Positions 26,792 to 35,057 are shown, counted from the first letter of the stretch. The stretch: 64,000 nucleotides of DNA from Microbacterium sp. (GCF_031178445.1 NZ_JAPSIY010000003.1:124001-188000), one strand, 5' to 3'. Made by a program: numbers and translations. The notes: generated from the letters alone by a model not told the origin.

Positions 26792-28705
26792 ATGGCGCAC
26801 GCCCTCCGCTCTGACCTCCGTAACGTCGCGATCGTCGCGCACGTCGACCACGGCAAGACCACCCTCGTCGATGCGATGCTCCGTCAGACGGGCTCCTTCG
26901 GTGAGCACGCGCATGTCGAGGAACGCGCGATGGACTCCAACGACCTGGAACGTGAGAAGGGCATCACGATCCTCGCCAAGAACACGGCGATCACGTACAA
27001 CGGAGAGCACACCGACGAGCCCATCACGATCAACGTCGTCGACACCCCCGGCCACGCCGACTTCGGCGGCGAGGTCGAGCGAGCACTGTCGATGGTCGAC
27101 GGTGTGGTGCTACTGGTCGACGCGAGTGAGGGCCCGCTGCCCCAGACCCGTTTCGTGCTGCGCAAGGCGCTCGAGGCGAAGCTGCCCGTGATCCTGCTGG
27201 TGAACAAGACCGACCGCCCCGACGCGCGCATCGCCGAGGTCGAGGAGGAGGCGCACGACCTGCTGCTCGGACTCGCGTCCGACCTGGTCGACGACGTGCC
27301 CGACCTCGATGTCGACGCGCTGCTGGACGTGCCCGTCGTCTACGCCTCCGGCCGTGCCGGCGCGGCATCCGCCAACCGTCCCGCCAACGGCGACCTGCCC
27401 GACAACGACGACCTCGAGCCGCTCTTCGAGGCCATCCTGCAGCACGTGCCCGCACCGTCGTACGATGACGAGGCGCCGCTGCAGGCGTGGGTCACCAACC
27501 TCGACTCCTCCGCGTTCCTCGGCCGCCTGGCGCTGCTGCGTGTGTTCAACGGCACGCTGAAGAAGGGTCAGACCGTCGCCTGGGTGCGTCAGGACGGCAC
27601 GACCCAGAACGCGCGCATCACCGAGCTGCTGATGACCAAGGCGCTCGACCGTTACCCCGCCGAGTCGGCGGGCCCTGGCGACATCGCCGTGATCGCCGGT
27701 TTCGCCGACATCATGATCGGCGAGACGATCGCCGACCCCGACGACGTGCGTCCGCTGCCGCAGATCACCGTCGACGAGCCGTCGATCTCGATGACGATCG
27801 GCACCAACACGTCGCCCCTGGTCGGCAAGGTCAAGGGCCACAAGCTCACCGCCCGCATGGTGAAGGACCGCCTCGACCGCGAGCTGATCGGTAACGTGTC
27901 GATCCGCGTCAACGACATCGGCCGTCCCGACGCCTGGGAGGTGCAGGGCCGCGGCGAGCTGCAGCTCGCGATCCTCGTCGAGAACATGCGCCGCGAGGGC
28001 TTCGAGCTCACCGTCGGCAAGCCGCAGGTCGTCACCCGCAAGGGCGAGGACGGCAAGGTCCAGGAGCCTTACGAGCACCTCACCATCGACGTGCCGGAAG
28101 AGCACCTCGGCGCGGTCACCCAGCTCATGGCCAACCGCCGCGGACGCATGGACAACATGATCAACCACGGGACCGGCTGGATCCGCATGGAGTTCATCGT
28201 CCCCTCGCGCGGCCTGATCGGCTTCCGCACCGAGTTCCTCTCGATCACCCGCGGCACCGGCATCGCCAACGCGATCTCTCACGGCTACGACGCATGGGCA
28301 GGCTCCATCGTGGCACGTCAGAACGGCTCGATCGTCGCGGACCGCGCCGGCGTCGTGACACCTTTCGCGATGATCGCGCTGCAGGAGCGCATGTCGTTCT
28401 TCGTGAAGCCGACCGAAGAGGTCTACGAGGGCATGGTCATCGGTGAGAACTCGCGCTCCGACGACATGGACGTGAACATCACCAAGGAGAAGAAGCTCAC
28501 CAACATGCGCTCCTCCACGGCAGACACGTTCGAGTCGATGACGCCCCCGCGCATCCTCTCGCTGGAGGAGTCGCTGGAGTTCGCCCGCGAGGACGAGTGC
28601 GTGGAAGTGACCCCGGAGGCCGTCCGCATCCGCAAGGTGATCCTCGATCAGACCACCCGCGGCCGCGAGGCGTCGCGCCTCAAGCGTCAGGACGCGAACG
28701 CCTGA
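26792..28705 (+). CDS. typA: ribosome-associated translational GTPase TypA/BipA
   Basis: 637 residues, the expected size. EF-G-like GTPase with G1 VAHVDHGKTTL (about 14-24), G2 ITILAKNTAI, G3 VDTPGHADFGGEVERALSM, G4 VNKTDRPDAR, then EF-Tu domain II, EF-G V and the TypA-specific C-terminal domain (SRGLIGFRTEFLSITRGTGI). It binds the ribosome and helps large-subunit assembly, mainly under cold or stress. Start ATG 26792. A strong terminator follows at 28719-28748. Confidence 0.95.
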   Translation: MAHALRSDLRNVAIVAHVDHGKTTLVDAMLRQTGSFGEHAHVEERAMDSNDLEREKGITILAKNTAITYNGEHTDEPITINVVDTPGHADFGGEVERALSMVDGVVLLVDASEGPLPQTRFVLRKALEAKLPVILLVNKTDRPDARIAEVEEEAHDLLLGLASDLVDDVPDLDVDALLDVPVVYASGRAGAASANRPANGDLPDNDDLEPLFEAILQHVPAPSYDDEAPLQAWVTNLDSSAFLGRLALLRVFNGTLKKGQTVAWVRQDGTTQNARITELLMTKALDRYPAESAGPGDIAVIAGFADIMIGETIADPDDVRPLPQITVDEPSISMTIGTNTSPLVGKVKGHKLTARMVKDRLDRELIGNVSIRVNDIGRPDAWEVQGRGELQLAILVENMRREGFELTVGKPQVVTRKGEDGKVQEPYEHLTIDVPEEHLGAVTQLMANRRGRMDNMINHGTGWIRMEFIVPSRGLIGFRTEFLSITRGTGIANAISHGYDAWAGSIVARQNGSIVADRAGVVTPFAMIALQERMSFFVKPTEEVYEGMVIGENSRSDDMDVNITKEKKLTNMRSSTADTFESMTPPRILSLEESLEFAREDECVEVTPEAVRIRKVILDQTTRGREASRLKRQDANA

Positions 28706-28718
28706 TCCCCGGCTCGCA

Positions 28719-28748
28719 CGAAGGCCCCGGCTCGCGCCGGGGCCTTCG
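28719..28748 (+). terminator. typA terminator
   Basis: Perfect 13-bp stem CGAAGGCCCCGGC / GCCGGGGCCTTCG with a TCGC loop, 13 bases after the typA stop. Confidence 0.88.
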
Positions 28749-28759
28749 TCGTCTCCGGC

Positions 28760-28993
28760 CCTCGTCATATCCGGACGACCGCGTCACAGATCGGAAAGAT
28801 AACGAACTCATAACACACTTTCCCGAGAGCGCAAAGGCGTGATTCCCGGGAACCAGCCATGGAAAACCCAGGCGGACGGCGGGTTCCGTCCAGATCGGCA
28901 GACCAGACTCGATCCTCGTGCCCGGCAAGCGACTCCCGATGAGGCGCCCCCGTGAGGGTCCGGGCCGACGACGACCCGAAAGTCGAACCCCGA
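28760..28993 (+). other. long untranslated leader of the lysozyme-like gene, possibly structured
   Basis: About 235 bases without a credible gene. There is an AT-richer patch (28796-28820) that could hold a promoter, then GGGAACC (28849-28855) able to pair with GGTTCC (28882-28887), a local hairpin GGACGG-CGGGTT-CCGTCC (28874-28891), and a G/C-rich segment before the coding start. Several actinobacterial cell-wall hydrolase genes carry a c-di-AMP (ydaO) riboswitch in this position; some elements are reminiscent but the match is too poor to call. Confidence 0.25.
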
Positions 28994-29893
28994 ATGCCCG
29001 ATACCCATTTCACCCGTGCGTCCCGACGTGCCGCTGTGTCGGCACCCGACACGAAACCATCCCATCGCCGACTGGCCGGCATCACCGCCATCGCAGTCGT
29101 GCTGGGTGCGGCCCTGATCGCGGCTGTGCTTCAGGCGCCCGCGGCGATCGCCGCCTGGTCCGCGCCGTCCGATGCCGAGATGCGCAAGAGCGCCGAGGTC
29201 GCGCAGGATGCCGGCATCGCTCTCACCAACGCCCACGCGCTGAACAACGTGGTGACCGCCTCAGGGCTCGAACTCGAGGCCGCAAGCACCTCGGTCGAGT
29301 TCGCCGACCTGAAGGTCGAGGCGAAGGCGCTCGCTGACATCGAGGACCTCACGGCAGACGAGCTCGCCGCTCTGACGGCCCGTGCAGCGCGCGAGACCCG
29401 CGCCGTGGTGGCTGACACCGACGAGCTGCAGGATGCGCTGACCGAGGCCCGAGAGGCTGAAGCCGCCCGGATCGCCGCCGAGAAGAAGCGCATCGCCGCA
29501 GAGGAGGCGCGCAAGGCGGCTGAGGAAGCGGCTCGGATCGAAGCCGAGAAGAAGGCCGCCGCGGCCGCCCTGGCCGCCGCGAACTCCGTGGAGGGCGCCA
29601 AGGCGACGGCGCGCGACCTGGCCTCCAGCCGCTACGGCTGGGGCGAAGGGGAGTTCTCCTGCCTGTCGTCGCTGTGGCAGAAGGAGTCGGGTTGGAACTA
29701 CCAGGCCTACAACGCCTCCAGTGGTGCCACGGGCATCCCTCAGGCGCTCCCCGGCAGCAAGATGGCGACGGCGGGCGCGGACTGGCGCACGAACGCCGCG
29801 ACGCAGATCGCCTGGGGCCTGGACTACATCCAGCGCGCCTATGGATCGCCCTGCAGCGCGTGGGGGCACTCGCAGGCCGTCAACTGGTACTGA
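28994..29893 (+). CDS. secreted lysozyme-fold protein (aggregation-promoting-factor C-terminal type)
   Basis: 299 residues. A membrane/signal segment near residues 29-55 (ITAIAVVLGAALIAAVLQA) is followed by a long Ala/Glu/Lys coiled coil (about 85-205, repeats of the AEEARKAAEEAARIEAEKK kind), then a 90-residue C-terminal domain with SSRYGWGEGEFSCLSSLWQK, ESGWNYQAYNASSGATGIPQALPGSKM, and a final SQAVNWY. That domain is the lytic-transglycosylase-like fold of actinobacterial aggregation-promoting factors; the Glu in KESGWN is the likely catalytic residue. It probably acts on peptidoglycan outside the cell. Start ATG 28994; a GTG at 28952 would add 14 charged residues. Ends at a strong convergent hairpin. 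Confidence 0.8.
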   Translation: MPDTHFTRASRRAAVSAPDTKPSHRRLAGITAIAVVLGAALIAAVLQAPAAIAAWSAPSDAEMRKSAEVAQDAGIALTNAHALNNVVTASGLELEAASTSVEFADLKVEAKALADIEDLTADELAALTARAARETRAVVADTDELQDALTEAREAEAARIAAEKKRIAAEEARKAAEEAARIEAEKKAAAAALAAANSVEGAKATARDLASSRYGWGEGEFSCLSSLWQKESGWNYQAYNASSGATGIPQALPGSKMATAGADWRTNAATQIAWGLDYIQRAYGSPCSAWGHSQAVNWY

Positions 29894-29939
29894 TCGGCGC
29901 CGTCAACGGTGCTTCTCGCCACTGCAGGCGGATGGCAGA

Positions 29940-29978
29940 CGCTGTCCTGATCAGCGCAACTCGCTGATCAGGACAGCG
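29940..29978. terminator. 17-bp bidirectional terminator spanning the XRE-cupin stop codon
   Basis: Perfect 17-bp stem (CGCTGTCCTGATCAGCG and complement) with a CAACT loop. Its left arm includes the XRE-cupin stop (29951-29953), so the last codons of that gene form part of the stem. Confidence 0.8.
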
Positions 29979-30499
29979 CTCGTTCCCGCAGCCAGCGCCT
30001 CGAACACATGCGGAGTGTCACCGGGGTACGAGAGATAGTCGCCCGGATGCATCCGCTCGGGAGCATCGGCCGGACCGAGCACGGCTTCGCCGCTGACCAC
30101 GACCACGTGCTCCGTCGTGCCGTGGTGGTGGGGGAGTGAGCGGCGCGGCTCGCCGGGGTCCGCTCTGATCAGATAGATGTCGCGCCTCGCCCCCGGGGGA
30201 CTCGCTGAGAGCAGTGTCGCGACGTACGGGGCCGCGGCGGACGGCACGCCGCCGTGCTCAGTCGCCCGGATCAGTCGGGGCGCCACGGCCTGTTCCTCGA
30301 CCAGGGTGGCGAAGGGCACGCCGAGTGCGTCGCCCAGTGCCCAGAGCGTCTCGACGCTCGGGCCCACGGCGCCGCTCTCGAGCTGCGAGACCGTGGCCTT
30401 GGAGACGCCCGCTCTTCGAGCGAGCTCGGAGACGGAGAGGCCGTTCGCCTCACGTTCCCGGCGCAGGGAGCGGGCGATTCGTTCGCGCAGATCGTCCAT
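29951..30499 (-). CDS. XRE-family regulator with cupin sensor domain
   Basis: 182 residues. N-terminal HTH_XRE domain (about 1-65): RERIARSLRREREANGLS, VSELARRAGVSKATVSQLESG, PSVETLWALGDALGVPFATLV. C-terminal cupin (about 95-180) with SLPHHHGTTEHVVVVSGEAVLGP and MHPGDYLSYPGDTPHVFEAL; three His and a Glu could bind metal or a small ligand. Such proteins repress genes in response to an amino acid or polyamine. It is divergent from azlCD, so it very probably controls branched-chain amino-acid export. A palindrome AACGATCGTT lies between the two genes. Start ATG 30499; a longer frame to 30547 is not favoured because it crosses the promoter. Confidence 0.85.
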   Translation of the reverse strand: MDDLRERIARSLRREREANGLSVSELARRAGVSKATVSQLESGAVGPSVETLWALGDALGVPFATLVEEQAVAPRLIRATEHGGVPSAAAPYVATLLSASPPGARRDIYLIRADPGEPRRSLPHHHGTTEHVVVVSGEAVLGPADAPERMHPGDYLSYPGDTPHVFEALAAGTSAVLISELR

Positions 30500-30515
30500 G
30501 CGGTTCAGTATTCCA

Positions 30516-30525
30516 AACGATCGTT
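30516..30525. promoter_or_regulatory. palindrome AACGATCGTT in the XRE-cupin/azlC intergenic region
   Basis: Perfect 10-base palindrome between the two divergent start codons, next to TTGACG, the -35 of azlC. The overlapping octamer CAAACGAT (30514-30521) recurs exactly at 30581-30588 just inside azlC. Both are natural binding sites for the XRE-cupin repressor. Confidence 0.5.
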
Positions 30526-30529
30526 CGAC

Positions 30530-30558
30530 TTGACGGTGGCGGAGCACCTGTTCAGAAT
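30530..30558 (+). promoter_or_regulatory. azlC promoter (TTGACG, 17 bases, CAGAAT)
   Basis: -35 TTGACG at 30530-30535, spacer of exactly 17, -10 CAGAAT at 30553-30558, then seven bases to GTG 30566. The best-formed promoter in the window. Confidence 0.7.
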
Positions 30559-30565
30559 GATAGTC

Positions 30566-31297
30566 GTGCGTTCAGAGAATCAAACGATGCCGGATGCCCG
30601 GCGGGAGGTGTGGCGCGAAGGACTCGGCGTCGCGATCGCGACCAGCGCCTACGGCATCTCCTTCGGCGCCCTCGCCGTAGCCTCGGGTCTCGATGTATGG
30701 CAGACCTGCGTGCTCAGCCTGCTCATGTTCACGGGCGGCTCCCAGTTCGCGTTCGTCGGCGTGCTCGCGGCGGGCGGAGTGTCGGCACTGCCGTCGGCGG
30801 TGGCCTCGGCGGGGCTGCTCGGTGTGCGCAATCTCGCATACGGGATGCGTATGTCGCCGATCATCGGACGCGGCTTTCGCCGCAGGGCGGCCGCCGCGCA
30901 CTTCACGATCGACGAATCCACCGCGGTCGCCGTCTCGCAGGATGATCCGCGCCTGGCGCGCCTCGGATTCTGGGTGACAGGCGTCGGCATCTTCCTCGGC
31001 TGGAACCTCACCACGCTCACCGGAGCGCTGCTCGGCGACATCCTCGACCAGGTCGGCGGGCCACGCGCATGGGGTCTGGATGCCGCCGCCGCTGCCGCAT
31101 TCCTCGCCCTGCTGTGGCCGCGGTTGAAGAAGCGTCAGGCCATCGTCGTCGGGATCGCGGCCGCCGTGGTCGCGGCCCTCCTCACGCCGGCGCTGATGCC
31201 AGGACTGCCCGTGCTCGTCGCGGCGGTCGTCGCGATCGTCGTCGGCTGGTTCGACTGGTTCGACGGGCGCGTCACGCCGGAGGGACGGGCATCATGA
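30566..31297 (+). CDS. azlC: branched-chain amino-acid exporter, large subunit AzlC
   Basis: 243 residues with seven or so membrane helices. Family motifs: GLGVAIATSAYGISFGALAVASGL, SLLMFTGGSQFAFVGVL, NLAYGMRMSPII and FTIDESTAVAV, the AzlC/BrnF/YgaZ pattern. Together with AzlD it exports branched-chain amino acids, methionine or azaleucine. Start GTG 30566 is favoured because it sits seven bases after the CAGAAT -10 (leaderless); ATG 30557 and ATG 30587 are alternatives. The stop overlaps azlD (ATGA). Confidence 0.85.
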   Translation: MRSENQTMPDARREVWREGLGVAIATSAYGISFGALAVASGLDVWQTCVLSLLMFTGGSQFAFVGVLAAGGVSALPSAVASAGLLGVRNLAYGMRMSPIIGRGFRRRAAAAHFTIDESTAVAVSQDDPRLARLGFWVTGVGIFLGWNLTTLTGALLGDILDQVGGPRAWGLDAAAAAAFLALLWPRLKKRQAIVVGIAAAVVAALLTPALMPGLPVLVAAVVAIVVGWFDWFDGRVTPEGRAS

Positions 31298-31608
31298 CCG
31301 TGTGGAACGCCGTGCTGCTCGCGGCATGCATCTGCGTTGCCCTCAAAGCGTTCGGATACCTCGTCCCCGCATCGGTGATGGAGGCGCCTCGACCGGCGCG
31401 CATCTCGGACCTGCTCACGGTCGCACTGCTCGCGGCGCTCGTCGCCGTGCAGTCCCTGGGAGATGGGCAGGCCGTCATCGTCGATGCGCGAGTGCCTGCG
31501 GTGCTCGTCGCCGCCGGTCTGCTGTGGATGCGGCAGTCGTTCCTCGTGGTGGTGATCGGCGCCGCCGCGGTCGCGGCCCTGCTTCGACTCGTCGGCTGGG
31601 CGGCGTGA
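31294..31608 (+). CDS. azlD: branched-chain amino-acid exporter, small subunit AzlD
   Basis: 104 residues, four membrane segments, the standard AzlD/BrnE size. Motifs LLAACICVALKAFGYLVP and RISDLLTVALLAALVAVQSL match the family. Overlaps azlC by ATGA. Works as a pair with AzlC in the cytoplasmic membrane. Confidence 0.85.
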   Translation: MTVWNAVLLAACICVALKAFGYLVPASVMEAPRPARISDLLTVALLAALVAVQSLGDGQAVIVDARVPAVLVAAGLLWMRQSFLVVVIGAAAVAALLRLVGWAA

Positions 31609-31663
31609 GGCGCAGCAGCGGCCTGTCGGGCGGTCCCGAGATGTCGCAGAGACGGCAGGGGAC

Positions 31664-31669
31664 TAGGCT
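31664..31669 (+). promoter_or_regulatory. leaderless promoter -10 TAGGCT
   Basis: TAGGCT, six bases, then GTG 31676. Confidence 0.55.
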
Positions 31670-31675
31670 GAGCCG

Positions 31676-32092
31676 GTGCGCAGTGTGATTTCCCGAGGCC
31701 TGTCCTGGTTGGCCGCTGCCGTGGTCGGCGGGGTGTACGGGGTGGCCGCGACCATTGCGCACAGCTTCACCTGGGGGCCGATCCCCGTCGGCGTGATCGT
31801 CGGCGCGATCGCGTGCGGTGCGCTGCTGATCGCCCTGCGCTCGCTGACCGGAGACCGCTGGGCGGCGCTGGCCGCCGGACTCGGGATGCTCACGCTGATC
31901 CTGGTCATCTCGCAGCGCGGACCCGGTGGATCGATCGTGGTGCCGGACACGCCCCTCGGCAACATCTGGATGTACACCGTGGCTGGCATCACCGTGCTCG
32001 TCGTGGCCTGGCCGGACATGTCGCGGCTGCGCGCGGCGTCGGCATCAGGGCCCCACCGCAGCAGCCACGCCGGGCGCGGGGCCGTAGACTGA
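31676..32092 (+). CDS. DUF6113-type membrane protein
   Basis: 138 residues with four membrane segments: [52 protein letters not shown] and [18 protein letters not shown]. The GxVYG...AHS and PDTPLGNIW features match the DUF6113 family, which in actinobacteria sits in front of the ferredoxin and dapC genes as here. Unknown role. Start GTG 31676 is six bases after TAGGCT. Its stop is four bases before the ferredoxin GTG, but the ferredoxin also has its own TAGACT promoter inside this gene's last codons. Confidence 0.7.
   Translation: MRSVISRGLSWLAAAVVGGVYGVAATIAHSFTWGPIPVGVIVGAIACGALLIALRSLTGDRWAALAAGLGMLTLILVISQRGPGGSIVVPDTPLGNIWMYTVAGITVLVVAWPDMSRLRAASASGPHRSSHAGRGAVD
32085..32090 (+). promoter_or_regulatory. 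leaderless promoter -10 TAGACT
   Basis: TAGACT overlapping the last codons of the DUF6113 gene (GTAGAC/TGA), six bases before GTG 32097 of the ferredoxin. Confidence 0.55.
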
Positions 32093-32096
32093 AGAC

Positions 32097-32417
32097 GTGA
32101 CGTATGTGATCGCTCTTCCCTGCGTCGATGTGAAGGATCGTGCCTGCATCGACGAGTGCCCCGTCGACTGCATCTACGAGGGCGAACGGTCGCTGTACAT
32201 CCACCCCGACGAGTGCGTGGACTGCGGTGCGTGCGAGCCGGTCTGCCCTGTCGAGGCGATCTACTACGAAGACGACCTGCCCGAGGAATGGGCCGACTAC
32301 TACAAGGCCAACGTCGAGTTCTTCGACGAGGTCGGCTCGCCCGGCGGCGCCGCCAAGGTCGGCGTGATCCATCACGACCACCCGATCATCGCCGCTCTGC
32401 CGCCGCAGGCCGAGTGA
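32097..32417 (+). CDS. fdxA: 7Fe (3Fe-4S/4Fe-4S) ferredoxin
   Basis: 106 residues. The cysteines are at 9, 17, 21, 25, 40, 43, 46 and 50. By alignment with the classic 7Fe ferredoxin, C9, C17 and C50 hold the 3Fe-4S cluster; C21, C40, C43 and C46 hold the 4Fe-4S cluster; and C25 is the free Cys. This is the mycobacterial FdxC/Streptomyces FdxA type, an electron carrier for P450s or oxidoreductases. Start GTG 32097 is leaderless (TAGACT plus six). The stop TGATG overlaps a 10-codon mini-ORF that leads into dapC. Confidence 0.9.
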   Translation: MTYVIALPCVDVKDRACIDECPVDCIYEGERSLYIHPDECVDCGACEPVCPVEAIYYEDDLPEEWADYYKANVEFFDEVGSPGGAAKVGVIHHDHPIIAALPPQAE

Positions 32418-32449
32418 TGGCGGCGACGCACGACGGGATGACCCGGTGA
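32417..32449 (+). CDS. 10-codon bridging mini-ORF between ferredoxin and dapC
   Basis: ATG 32417 overlaps the ferredoxin stop (TGATG), encodes [10 protein letters not shown] and stops at TGA 32447-32449, which overlaps the GTG of dapC (GTGA). Ribosomes could pass through all three frames without leaving the message. The dapC start has no clear ribosome site of its own, which makes coupling plausible. It could also be chance in a short gap. Confidence 0.35.
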   Translation: MAATHDGMTR

Positions 32450-33555
32450 GCGTGCGCGATCTCGCGGACTACCCGTGGGACGCCGTGGATCCCTACCGAG
32501 CCCGCGCTGCGGCGCATCCGGACGGCCTCGTCGACCTGTCCATCGGCTCACCCGTCGACCCGACCCCCGAGGTCATCCGCCGCGCCCTTGCGGAGGCGAC
32601 CGACGCCCATGGATACCCGCAGACGACCGGCACGCCGCGCCTGCGGGAGGCGATCGTCGACTGGTACGCGCGACGTCGCGGGGTGGACGACCTGACGGTG
32701 GCGAACGTGCTTCCCACGATCGGCTCCAAGGAGCTCGTGGCACTCCTTCCCACGCTGCTCGGCCTGGGTGCGGGCGACATCGTCGTGCATCCGACCGTCG
32801 CGTACCCGACGTATGCGGTTGGCGCGATCGTCGCCGGTGCGACCCCCGTGGCGGCGGACGACCCGGCCGAGTGGCCGGACGGCGCCAAGCTGATCTGGAT
32901 CAACAGTCCCGGTAATCCGGACGGCCGCACCTGGACGCTCGATGAGCTCGCAGCCGCCGTGGCCCGAGCCCGAGAGCTCGGAGCGGTGCTCGCCGGCGAC
33001 GAGTGCTATGCCGAGCTCGGATGGGACGGTGCGTGGGCGAGCGAGCCGATCCCGTCGGTGCTCGATCCCCGGGTGACGGGTGGCACGAGGTCGGGCCTGC
33101 TGAGCGTGTATTCGCTCAGTAAGCAGTCCAACCTCGCCGGTTACCGCGCCGCGCTGGTGGCCGGATGCTCGCGCATCGTCGGCGACCTGCTCGCCGCCCG
33201 CAAGCATCTGGGACTCATGCCGCCTGCACCCGTGCAGCACGCGATGGCCGTCGCGCTGAGCGACGACGCCCACGTCGCCGCACAGAAGGAGTTGTACCGC
33301 GCGCGGCGGGATGTGCTCAAGCCGGCGCTCGAGCGGGCCGGGTTCCGGATCGACGGCTCCGAGGCCGGGCTGTACCTCTGGGCGACCGAGGGCAGGGACG
33401 CCTGGGAGTCGATGGGCACACTCGCGGACCTCGGCATCCTCGCTGGGCCGGGCCACTTCTACGGCGAGCGCTCGGGTGATCATGTGCGTCTCTCGCTGAC
33501 CGCACCGCTGGAGCGCGTCGAGCAGGCTTCCGCCCGGCTGGCGGCATCCGTCTGA
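32446..33555 (+). CDS. dapC: succinyldiaminopimelate aminotransferase
   Basis: 369 residues, a class I/II PLP aminotransferase. N-terminal FPWD-like LADYPWDAVDPYRARAAAHP, VDLSIGSPVDPTPEVI, YPQTTGTPRLREAI, and the PLP-lysine Lys226 in VYSLSKQSNLAGYR. This and the ferredoxin neighbour match the actinobacterial DapC locus. It converts N-succinyl-2-amino-6-ketopimelate to N-succinyl-diaminopimelate, between DapD and DapE, both encoded 3.5-5 kb away. Start GTG 32446. Confidence 0.88.
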   Translation: MSVRDLADYPWDAVDPYRARAAAHPDGLVDLSIGSPVDPTPEVIRRALAEATDAHGYPQTTGTPRLREAIVDWYARRRGVDDLTVANVLPTIGSKELVALLPTLLGLGAGDIVVHPTVAYPTYAVGAIVAGATPVAADDPAEWPDGAKLIWINSPGNPDGRTWTLDELAAAVARARELGAVLAGDECYAELGWDGAWASEPIPSVLDPRVTGGTRSGLLSVYSLSKQSNLAGYRAALVAGCSRIVGDLLAARKHLGLMPPAPVQHAMAVALSDDAHVAAQKELYRARRDVLKPALERAGFRIDGSEAGLYLWATEGRDAWESMGTLADLGILAGPGHFYGERSGDHVRLSLTAPLERVEQASARLAASV

Positions 33556-33625
33556 CTCTTTTGTGAGATCCACGATGAAGTCCGCGCATCTCTTGGCGGA
33601 TGTCACAGTAGGCCTATGACCCGGC

Positions 33626-33631
33626 TAGGCT
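33626..33631 (+). promoter_or_regulatory. -10 element TAGGCT of gltA
   Basis: TAGGCT gives a start near 33638 and a leader of about 76 bases. The leader begins with a short hairpin GGTCG-GAGTC-CGACC (33645-33659) and ends with the ribosome site ACAGGAGG. Confidence 0.5.
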
Positions 33632-33713
33632 GTACAAGCGATGCGGTCGGAGTCCGACCCGGCAGACGTCGCCGCACATCGTCCACGACGCACACACCCA
33701 ACAGGAGGTTCGC

Positions 33714-35003
33714 GTGAGTGCAGATCAGCCCGAGAAGGCGACACTCTCGATCGGCGGGACGACCGCCGAATTCCCCGTGCTGAGCGCCACCAGCGGGAAC
33801 CCGAGCATCGACTTCTCCACGCTGACTCGTCAGACCGGCTACACCGGTCTCGACTACGGCTTCGTGAACACGGCCTCGACCAAGTCGGAGATCACGTTCA
33901 TCGACGGGGACAAGGGCATCCTGCGTTACCGGGGCTATCCCATCGAGCAGGTCGCGAAGAACTGCAGCTATCTCGAGGTCGCCTGGCTGCTCATCTACGG
34001 TGAGCTGCCGACCGCCGACGAACTGGCTGACTTCGACGAGCGCATCCGGCGCCACACCCTGCTGCACGAGGACCTGAAGCGCTTCTTCTCGGCACTTCCG
34101 CACACGGCGCACCCCATGTCGGTGCTGTCATCGGCGGTCGCGGCCCTCTCGACCTACTACGAGGGTCAGACCGATCCGCACAATCCCGAGCACGTCGAGC
34201 TGAACATGGTTCGCATGCTGGCGAAGCTGCCGGTGATCGCCGCCTACGCGCACAAGAAGAGCGTCGGGCAGGCCTTCCTGTACCCCGACAACTCGCTCAG
34301 CTTCGTCGACAACTTCCTCAAGCTGAACTTCGGCGTGCTCAGCGAGCCGTACGAGGTCAACCCCGTGATGTCGAAGGCGCTCGAGCTGCTGCTGATCCTG
34401 CACGAGGACCACGAGCAGAACGCGTCGACGTCAACGGTGCGCCTGGTCGGCTCGACCGGCGCGAACCAGTTCGCCTCGATCTCGGCCGGCATCCAGGCGC
34501 TCTCGGGTCCGCTGCACGGCGGCGCGAACGAGGCCGTGCTCACCATGCTCGGGCAGATCCGCGACTCCGGTCAGAGCGTGCAGCGGTTCGTGGAGCGGGT
34601 GAAGAACAAGGAGGACGGCGTCAAGCTCATGGGCTTCGGCCACCGGGTCTACAAGAACTACGACCCCCGCGCCAAGCTCGTCAAGGAAGCCGCCGACGAG
34701 GTGCTCGCCGAGCTCGGAGTCACCGACCCGCTCCTCGACCTCGCCAAGGAGCTCGAGGAGATCGCCCTCGCCGACGACTACTTCAAGGAGCGCAGGCTCT
34801 ACCCGAACGTCGACTTCTACACCGGCGTGATCTACAAGGCGATGGGCTTCCCGACGCGTATGTTCACCGTGCTGTTCGCGATCGGCCGTCTGCCGGGCTG
34901 GCTGGCGCAGTGGCGCGAGCTGCAGCTCGACCCGCAGACGAAGATCGGCCGGCCGCAGCAGCTGTACACCGGATCGCCGGAGCGCGAGTTCCCCGCGCGC
35001 TGA
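33714..35003 (+). CDS. gltA: citrate synthase
   Basis: 429 residues, the hexameric type II length. Condenses acetyl-CoA and oxaloacetate at the entry of the TCA cycle. Catalytic blocks: LRYRGYPIEQ, SGPLHGGANEAV, GFGHRVYKNYDPRA and VDFYTGVIYKAMGFP, which carry the two His and the Asp. Start GTG 33714 follows AGGAGG at a good distance. Strong terminator at 35019-35057. Confidence 0.95.
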   Translation: MSADQPEKATLSIGGTTAEFPVLSATSGNPSIDFSTLTRQTGYTGLDYGFVNTASTKSEITFIDGDKGILRYRGYPIEQVAKNCSYLEVAWLLIYGELPTADELADFDERIRRHTLLHEDLKRFFSALPHTAHPMSVLSSAVAALSTYYEGQTDPHNPEHVELNMVRMLAKLPVIAAYAHKKSVGQAFLYPDNSLSFVDNFLKLNFGVLSEPYEVNPVMSKALELLLILHEDHEQNASTSTVRLVGSTGANQFASISAGIQALSGPLHGGANEAVLTMLGQIRDSGQSVQRFVERVKNKEDGVKLMGFGHRVYKNYDPRAKLVKEAADEVLAELGVTDPLLDLAKELEEIALADDYFKERRLYPNVDFYTGVIYKAMGFPTRMFTVLFAIGRLPGWLAQWRELQLDPQTKIGRPQQLYTGSPEREFPAR

Positions 35004-35018
35004 GCCCATTCACGTGCC

Positions 35019-35057
35019 CGAACGCCCCGTCATCCTTCGCGGATGGCGGGGCGTTCG
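35019..35057. terminator. gltA terminator
   Basis: 17-bp stem CGAACGCCCCGTCATCC / GGATGGCGGGGCGTTCG (one G-T pair) with a TTCGC loop. Confidence 0.85.

Noticed and set aside
28760-28993. ydaO-type c-di-AMP riboswitch before the lysozyme-like gene
   Set aside because: Only short fragments such as GGGAACC fit; the conserved core blocks are not found, so it is listed only as a leader.
33560-33608. CRP/GlxR-like half sites TGTGA and TCACA before gltA
   Set aside because: They are about 40 bases apart, not the six needed for one site.
33641-34003. ATG frame opening near the gltA transcription start
   Set aside because: It lies nine bases after the -10 and runs 120 codons into gltA in the wrong register without a coupled stop.
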